Positions 5,884 to 8,147 of a stretch of 8,147 nt of DNA are shown here, piece after piece. The notes under the pieces were generated by a model, which was not told where the DNA came from, did no database searches, and worked only from the letters and a program-made list of their open reading frames with translations. The number at the start of each line of letters is the position of its first letter. Positions within the stretch are counted from its first letter, which is position 1. Made by a program: the position numbers and the translations under genes. Origin of the DNA: Mariprofundaceae bacterium (GTDB lineage: Bacteria > Pseudomonadota > Zetaproteobacteria > Mariprofundales > Mariprofundaceae). The stretch is taken from NCBI GenBank assembly GCA_027018975.1, contig JALUXN010000265.1:1-8147 (forward strand), written 5' to 3'.

Positions 5884-7806
5884 ATGCCGTTGATGACCTT
5901 GAACCACCTCGACAAAGCCTTCGGTTCGCAGGTGTTGCTCGATGATGTCTCGTTGACCATCGGACGCAGTGTGCGCATTGGGCTGATTGGGCGCAATGGC
6001 GAGGGGAAATCGACGCTGTTGAAGATGATGGCCGGCTTGATTGAGGCCGATGCCGGCGAGATCACGCTGCGCAGCGGCGCGCGTGTCGCCTATCTGCCGC
6101 AGGATCCGCACTTTGATGCGGGTCAAACGGTGTTTCATGTCGTGGCCGAGGGGTTGGGCGATGTGGCGGCGGCGCTGGAGGCGTATCAGGTGGCGCTGCA
6201 TGCACTCTCTGAATCGAGTACGCCGGCGGCGCTGAAGCGGCTGGAGCAGTTGCAGGCGGCACTGGAGCATCGCGGCGCGTGGCAGCTGCATCCGCGTATT
6301 GAGACGGCGATCTCCAAATTGGGGCTCGATGCCCATCGTGATGTCGGCGAGCTCTCCGGCGGCTGGCTGCGGCGCGTGGCGCTGGCACGGGCAGTGGTTA
6401 GCGAGCCGGATCTGCTGCTGCTCGATGAGCCGACCAACCATCTCGATGTCGCCTCGATTGAGTGGCTGGAGGATTTTGTCGCCGCCTTTGCCGGTTCGGT
6501 GCTCTTTATTACCCATGATCGCTATTTTCTCGATGCGGTGGCTGAGGAGATTATCGAACTGGATCGCGGCAAGTTGCGCCATTTCCCTTACTCATACGCC
6601 GAATATCTGGAGAAGAAGGCGGAGATGCTGGCGGTTGAGGAGCGGCAATATCGTAAGTTTGATCGCCTGCTGGCCGGCGAGGAGCGCTGGATTCGCCAAG
6701 GCATTCCGGCGCGGCGCACGCGCAATGAGGGGCGGGTGCGCGGGCTGGAGGCGCTGCGCAAACAGCGGGCGGCGCGGCGGCTGCGCAGTGGTGATGTGGA
6801 GCTGCGCGTCTCCAGCGGCGTGAAGCCGGGCAAGATGTTGATCGAGGCGGTAGAGCTGTCGCACCGCTTTGGCGAGACAATCATCTGCCGCGATTTCAGT
6901 TACAAAATCATGGCCGGCGAGCGGCTGGGACTGGTTGGTGCGAACGGCATCGGTAAGACGACGCTGCTCAATATTCTGCTCGGCAAACTGCAGGCCGACT
7001 GCGGACGGGTACGCCACGGGGTGCGGCTGGCGCCCGCCTTCTTGACGCAGATGCGTGAACTCGATGCTTCGCTGAAACTGAAAGAGGTGCTGCTGCCGCA
7101 GGGTGGCAATTATGTTCATATCGGCGGTCACGAGCCGCGCCATATTGTCAGCTATATGCAGGATTTTCTCTTTGATAAGGAGCGGCTGAATAGCCGTGTG
7201 GCGGCGCTCTCCGGTGGTGAGCGGGGGCGTTTGATGCTGGCGCGGCTGCTGCTGGAGCCGGCCAATCTGCTGGTGCTCGATGAGCCGACCAATGATCTGG
7301 ATATTGGCACGTTGACGGTGCTCGAGCAGGCGTTGGCGCGTTATGACGGTACGGTGATTCTGGTCTCGCATGATCGTGCCTTCATGGATCGCGTCGCCTC
7401 GCGCCTGCTCGCCTTTGAGGGTGACGGGGTGATTACGCCGATCGAGGGGGGGTATTCGGATTATCTTGCCTGGAAACAGCGCCGTGAGGCGGAGGCGCGG
7501 GCGGTGGCACAAGCGGAGGCTGCGAAGCAGCCAGTACCCAAGGCTGCACCAGCGCCAGCGAAGAAGCAGACCAAGCTGAGCTACAAAGAGCAGCAGGAGC
7601 TGGGGACATTGCCGCACACCATCGAGCAGTTGGAGCAGGAGCAGCGCGAGATTGAGGCGCGGTTTTGCGAGGCGGACTATTTTGTGCGCGATGCCGAGGG
7701 TTTTCAGCGCGATCAGCAGCGGCTGCAGGCGATTGAGGCGGCGCTGGAGGCGGCCTATGAACGCTGGGAGGCGTTGGAAGCGAAGCAGGAGGAGTTGCAG
7801 GGGTGA
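5884..7806 (+). CDS. uup: ABC-F family ATPase, Uup type
   Basis: Soluble ABC-F ATPase with two nucleotide-binding domains and no membrane part; family members act on ribosomes or on branched DNA/replication intermediates. It has 640 residues (E. coli Uup is about 635). Domain 1: Walker A GRNGEGKST (36-44), signature LSGGW (157-161), Walker B LLLLDEPTNHLD (177-188), H-loop His211. The inter-domain linker contains WIRQGIPARRTRNEGRVRGL (269-288), characteristic of Uup. Domain 2: Walker A GANGIGKTT (352-360), signature LSGGE (442-446), Walker B LLVLDEPTNDLD (462-473), H-loop His496. After an Ala/Pro/Lys-rich linker (about 535-562) comes a C-terminal coiled coil (about 575-638) that binds DNA in Uup. 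Both catalytic Glu residues are present (182, 467). ATG 5884 is used; ATG 5893 is an alternative, and neither has a strong ribosome site. Confidence 0.95.
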   Translation: MPLMTLNHLDKAFGSQVLLDDVSLTIGRSVRIGLIGRNGEGKSTLLKMMAGLIEADAGEITLRSGARVAYLPQDPHFDAGQTVFHVVAEGLGDVAAALEAYQVALHALSESSTPAALKRLEQLQAALEHRGAWQLHPRIETAISKLGLDAHRDVGELSGGWLRRVALARAVVSEPDLLLLDEPTNHLDVASIEWLEDFVAAFAGSVLFITHDRYFLDAVAEEIIELDRGKLRHFPYSYAEYLEKKAEMLAVEERQYRKFDRLLAGEERWIRQGIPARRTRNEGRVRGLEALRKQRAARRLRSGDVELRVSSGVKPGKMLIEAVELSHRFGETIICRDFSYKIMAGERLGLVGANGIGKTTLLNILLGKLQADCGRVRHGVRLAPAFLTQMRELDASLKLKEVLLPQGGNYVHIGGHEPRHIVSYMQDFLFDKERLNSRVAALSGGERGRLMLARLLLEPANLLVLDEPTNDLDIGTLTVLEQALARYDGTVILVSHDRAFMDRVASRLLAFEGDGVITPIEGGYSDYLAWKQRREAEARAVAQAEAAKQPVPKAAPAPAKKQTKLSYKEQQELGTLPHTIEQLEQEQREIEARFCEADYFVRDAEGFQRDQQRLQAIEAALEAAYERWEALEAKQEELQG

Positions 7807-7869
7807 GGGGTGAGGAGGTAAGGCGTCAGGGGGGTAAGGCGTTAGGCGTGAGGAGGGTCAGGCGTGAGG
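7804..7869. repeat. Degenerate G-rich TNAGG repeat
   Basis: Nine TNAGG units (TGAGG, TGAGG, TAAGG, TCAGG, TAAGG, TTAGG, TGAGG, TCAGG, TGAGG) start at 7804, 7811, 7819, 7826, 7835, 7842, 7849, 7858 and 7865, spaced 7-9 bases. Several extend to GCGTNAGG. The plus strand is almost free of C and holds many GG runs, so a two-tier G-quadruplex is conceivable. It begins in the uup stop codon and fills the gap to the next gene; its last unit doubles as that gene's ribosome site. Unit spacing is irregular and there are no unique spacers, so it is not a CRISPR. Confidence 0.75.
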
Positions 7870-7874
7870 GGTAG

Positions 7875-8147
7875 ATGCGCATAGGCATGCTGTTGTCGGC
7901 GTTGCGGCCGTTATGGGAGGCGGCGCGGGATCTGGCGCCGATTGTGTTGGTGATTCTCTTTTTTCAGCTGGTGGTGTTGCAGCAGCCGATTCCGCATTTG
8001 GCCGATCTGCTGACTGGCCTGCTGCTGGTGCTCATCGGCTTGGCCTGTTTGTGCGCGGGCTGGAGATCGGGCTGTTTCCGCTCGGTGAGTCGATGGCGCA
8101 TGCCTTTGCCAACAAGGGCAATCTCTTCTGGCTGCTGCTCTTCGCCT
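7875..8147 (+). CDS. DUF1538 membrane protein, N-terminal part, apparent frameshift, cut by window edge
   Basis: DUF1538 proteins are multi-helix inner-membrane proteins of unknown function. From ATG 7875 (preceded by GAGGGG at 7867-7872) the frame encodes a conserved-looking start with APIVLVILFFQLVVLQQPIP at about residues 22-41, then LADLLTGLLLVLIGL ending near 8042. From there the original frame gives an unlikely Cys/Ser/Arg-rich sequence. The -1 frame starting at 8042 gives GLFVRGLEIGLFPLGESM and then NKGNLFWLLLFA, the expected continuation, including the family's GLFPxGE motif. One base, probably a G in the TTGGCC at 8040-8045, therefore appears to be missing. It may be a real pseudogene or a sequence error. 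There is no good slippery heptamer, so programmed frameshifting is unlikely. The family is recognised from memory of its motifs. Confidence 0.72.
   Translation, partial: MRIGMLLSALRPLWEAARDLAPIVLVILFFQLVVLQQPIPHLADLLTGLLLVLIGLACLCAGWRSGCFRSVSRWRMPLPTRAISSGCCSSP

Noticed and set aside
6592..7617. Minus-strand open frame of about 340 codons inside uup
   Set aside because: Uup is continuous and fully motif-supported on the plus strand; the antisense frame has the low-complexity composition of a shadow.
7804..7869. CRISPR array
   Set aside because: Units are only about 5-8 bases, irregularly spaced and without unique spacers; no cas gene is nearby.
8037..8050. Programmed -1 ribosomal frameshift
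   Set aside because: No X XXY YYZ slippery heptamer is present at the frame change and no clear stimulatory structure was seen; a deletion or sequence error is simpler.

Overview
The window reads as GC-rich chromosomal DNA of an aerobic Pseudomonadota bacterium with a c-type cytochrome respiratory chain. The support is indirect: a DsbC-type periplasmic isomerase, lipoproteins, a Uup-type ABC-F protein, a DUF1538 membrane protein and a REP-like palindrome all fit that phylum. The class cannot be fixed from this sequence (gamma-, beta- or zetaproteobacterial are all possible). There is no mobile element, tRNA, rRNA or CRISPR array.

Layout. Positions 1-769 (minus strand) hold the N-terminal part of a long-chain acyl-CoA synthetase, cut by the window edge. 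A 147-bp divergent intergenic region (770-916) carries plausible promoters in both directions. From 917 everything reads on the plus strand: a DsbC-like disulfide isomerase, RNase PH (rph), an acidic two-helix membrane protein, a lipoprotein monohaem cytochrome, a small YtkA-like lipoprotein, a soluble class I cytochrome c, an HD-GYP-type protein, a glutamate/aspartate-type cation symporter, an ABC-F protein of the Uup type, and the start of a DUF1538 membrane protein that runs off the end and appears frameshifted.

Most of the plus-strand genes overlap or nearly touch (1-bp, 11-bp, 4-bp, 1-bp and 11-bp overlaps; 12-bp gap), so they look like one transcription unit. Two breaks stand out. One is a 152-bp gap holding a REP-like double palindrome followed by a T7 tract (3203-3280), which may end or attenuate transcription inside the run. 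The other is a degenerate G-rich TNAGG repeat (7804-7869) between uup and the DUF1538 gene.

How the genes may work together. The four small genes at 2390-4024 form a compact envelope set: a membrane anchor, a lipid-tethered cytochrome, a lipid-tethered accessory protein and a soluble cytochrome. They look like an electron-transfer or oxidase-accessory module whose core enzyme is not in view. DsbC upstream could help keep periplasmic thiols in order, including those of apocytochromes. The HD-GYP protein keeps the fold motifs and GYP loop but has lost nearly all metal ligands, so it is probably a non-catalytic regulator. Housekeeping genes (rph, uup) are interleaved. The strongest points for a second look are the degenerate HD-GYP protein, the cytochrome cassette without an oxidase core, the DUF1538 frameshift and the two repeat elements.
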